The position numbers and the translations under genes were made by a program. Below, in pieces: positions 62,697 through 64,000 of a DNA stretch of 64,000 nt. Source of the DNA: Turnera subulata (lineage: Eukaryota > Streptophyta > Magnoliopsida > Malpighiales > Passifloraceae); the NCBI GenBank assembly GCA_028386065.3, contig JAKUCV010001966.1, forward strand, positions 342,288 to 406,287, given 5' to 3'. Within the stretch, counting starts at the first letter, position 1, and the number at the start of each line of letters is the position of its first letter. The notes below the pieces were generated by a model that searched no databases, had not been told where the DNA came from, and was given only the letters and a program-made list of their open reading frames with translations.

Positions 62697-62986
62697 TTAA
62701 TATTAAGGCGTTCTCAATTCTGATTACTTTCGTTTGATTCTTTTGCAATTTCTTAAAAATTTTAAAACATGTAAGAGTTACATTAAAAATGTCTAAATAT
62801 TCACAAAATTGGTCTCCCTAATAATTTTACACACTAGTTTGCTGGTTTATATTTTTAATATTAAGACATTCTCCATCCTAATTTCTTCCCTTTGATTTTT
62901 TTAATTTCTTAAAAATATTAAAACATGTAAGAGTTACATTAAAAATGTCTAAATATTCACAAAATTGGCCTCCCTAATAATTTTAG
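62697..62986 (+). repeat. Tandem ~156-bp duplication near the right end of the Harbinger element
   Basis: The block TTAATATTAAG ... AAAACATGTAAGAGTTACAT ... TCCCTAATAATTTTA occurs twice (about 62697-62832 and 62853-62986) with a few differences. Confidence 0.8.
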
Positions 62987-63177
62987 ACTCTTCCTTGTTG
63001 GTCTACATATTTATTGGTGGTGACATGTACCGAAAACAGTAAACAACACATTAATATTGTATCAGGGGCAAAATAGATATTATATAGTTTAGTCCACAGT
63101 TGTCCATAGACACCAAACATCCTATAGGACAGGACAACAGTTCCTGTCCATAGCATACCAAACAGCTTCTGAGGACA

Positions 63178-63232
63178 CAGTCCAGTCCAGTCCAGTCTAA
63201 TCCAGTCCAGTCCCGTCCAGTCCCGTCCCATC
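63178..63232 (+). repeat. CAGTCC/CGTCC subterminal repeats, right end of Harbinger
   Basis: At least eight copies of (T)CCAGTCC or CCCGTCC in about 55 bp, mirror partner of the GGACGGGAC repeats near the left end. Confidence 0.65.
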
Positions 63233-63258
63233 TTGTTTTGCAACCAAACGCAGCCTAA

Positions 63259-63637
63259 GGGAACAACAGGGGCCATGCCACCCCTAAATTTTATAAACTA
63301 GAGAGGAAGAAGGAGAAGGAGTTTGAGAGAAAGAGAGTTGAGTGATGATAGAACGTAAAACTAAATTTAATTTTTTTAAAAATAAAAGGTTAAAGATAAT
63401 AAAAAAATGGGTAGATTCTGGCGTCAACGAGCACATATTATCACCACAAAAGACCAGCCGCTATAGTTAGTAAAAATATGACTTAGAAGAAAATAATAGA
63501 TGGGGGATGATAATCCCAAAAAAAAAAGTTGAAGAGATAAAAAAATTATTTTAATTGTGGAATAATAATATTGGCCTTAATAATATTTTTTTAATTACTA
63601 TATCGAGTCTTTTTTTTTTTGGTTATTTTGCCTAGTA
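63259..63637. other. Short intergenic spacer
   Basis: AT-rich; no gene or element recognised beyond homopolymers. Confidence 0.6.
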
Positions 63638-64000
63638 TGAAACGCCCCGACCCGTATTTACCGTACACAGTAAACACGTGCCGGAACTATGACAACCCAA
63701 CCCAATAAAGGCCAACAACAGTAAATAAAATGACAAACTGGCCAACGGCCCAATAACAAAACTGAAATCTGGCCCTTCGGCCCAATCACAATATACACAC
63801 TGCAGAAAACTCAACAATATGCACAGCGGAAGACTTATGACTCACATGTTAACATATGCAAGCCCAATGCAACTAATGGATCCGAGTCCTGTCCGAGGGT
63901 ACGCATCAGCTTGCCCGGTACGTTCCTGCACTACAAACAACTCATCCTACGGGATGAAACCCCGTAGGCGAGGGGTGAGTCCGAAACGCTCACCGACGAA
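63638..64000 (-). mobile_element. Chromovirus LTR of the same family, cut by the window edge
   Basis: Starts TGAAACGCCCCGACCCGTATTTACCG, matching the ends at 10727 and 17159. The block CTACGGGATGAAACCCCG...GAGGGGTGAGTCCGAA... at about 63952-64000 matches the other LTRs. The rest of the element is outside the window. Confidence 0.88.

Larger units (their letters stand above)
57363..63255 (+). mobile_element. PIF/Harbinger DNA transposon, 5.9 kb, apparently intact
   Basis: Ends GGCAGTGTTTGGTA (left) and GGCTGCGTTTGGTT (right, reverse complement), with 3-bp duplication TAA (57360-57362, 63256-63258), the TWA preference of this superfamily. Subterminal regions are rich in GGACGGGAC / CAGTCCAGTCC motifs. 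It encodes transposase, Myb/SANT-like protein and a third ORF, all on the + strand and all without stops. Confidence 0.9.

Overview
This is a stretch of a plant nuclear genome, almost certainly a core eudicot. The evidence is spliced nuclear genes with GT-AG introns, AT-rich spacers with long TA runs, cell-wall glycine-rich proteins, a plant-type aspartic protease with a saposin-like insert, a plant MAPKKK, and many plant transposon lineages (Ty1/copia, Ty3/gypsy chromovirus, Sirevirus-like LTR, L1 LINE, SINE, Mutator-like, PIF/Harbinger). I cannot name the species. From memory, the neighbours 2-oxoglutarate dehydrogenase E2 and MAPKKK15/16 are also neighbours in Arabidopsis (At5g55070/At5g55090 and At4g26910/At4g26890), so 26-37 kb looks like an old syntenic block.

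Layout. 1-4.7 kb: a decayed copia element (+ strand) carrying an inserted solo LTR with a perfect 5-bp target duplication. 7.4-23.1 kb: two glycine-rich cell-wall protein genes (7438-7950 and 22470-22922) with a shared promoter block, pushed apart by a 12-kb nested insertion. The outer part is a solo chromovirus LTR (9040-21079, TSD TATAT). Inside it, in the opposite direction, lies a whole gag-less element of the same family (10727-19917, TSD GTTTT). 26.5-31.3 kb: the mitochondrial E2 (DLST) gene, 14 exons, 474 aa. 32.0-33.8 kb: a short BAP31-like ER membrane protein gene. 35.4-36.8 kb: an intronless MAPKKK (- strand). 39.5-45.1 kb: a 13-exon phytepsin-type aspartic protease (- strand, 514 aa) with a probable leader intron. 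46.2-49.0 kb: LINE and other retroelement debris. 49.4-56.3 kb: a 7-kb Mutator-like composite with ~180-bp terminal inverted repeats and a 10-bp target duplication. It holds a Sirevirus-like LTR that was split by a copia element, plus a 400-bp foldback. 57.4-63.3 kb: a well-preserved PIF/Harbinger transposon (TSD TAA) with transposase, Myb/SANT-like protein and an unexpected third ORF. 63.6-64.0 kb: the start of another LTR of the chromovirus family, cut by the window edge.

Two things stand out. First, inside the chromovirus pol two segments (about 14551-14697 and 16816-17003) make sense only if the + strand is read right-to-left WITHOUT complementing. They then supply, in order and in frame, exactly the missing integrase-core and protease active-site parts. 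An in-place complement cannot arise by inversion or any known recombination; an assembly or data-handling artefact is the first explanation to test. Second, the PIF/Harbinger element carries a third ORF combining an RNase H1 N-terminal (viroplasmin-type) hybrid-binding domain with a C-terminal membrane anchor, which is not part of the standard two-gene Harbinger layout.
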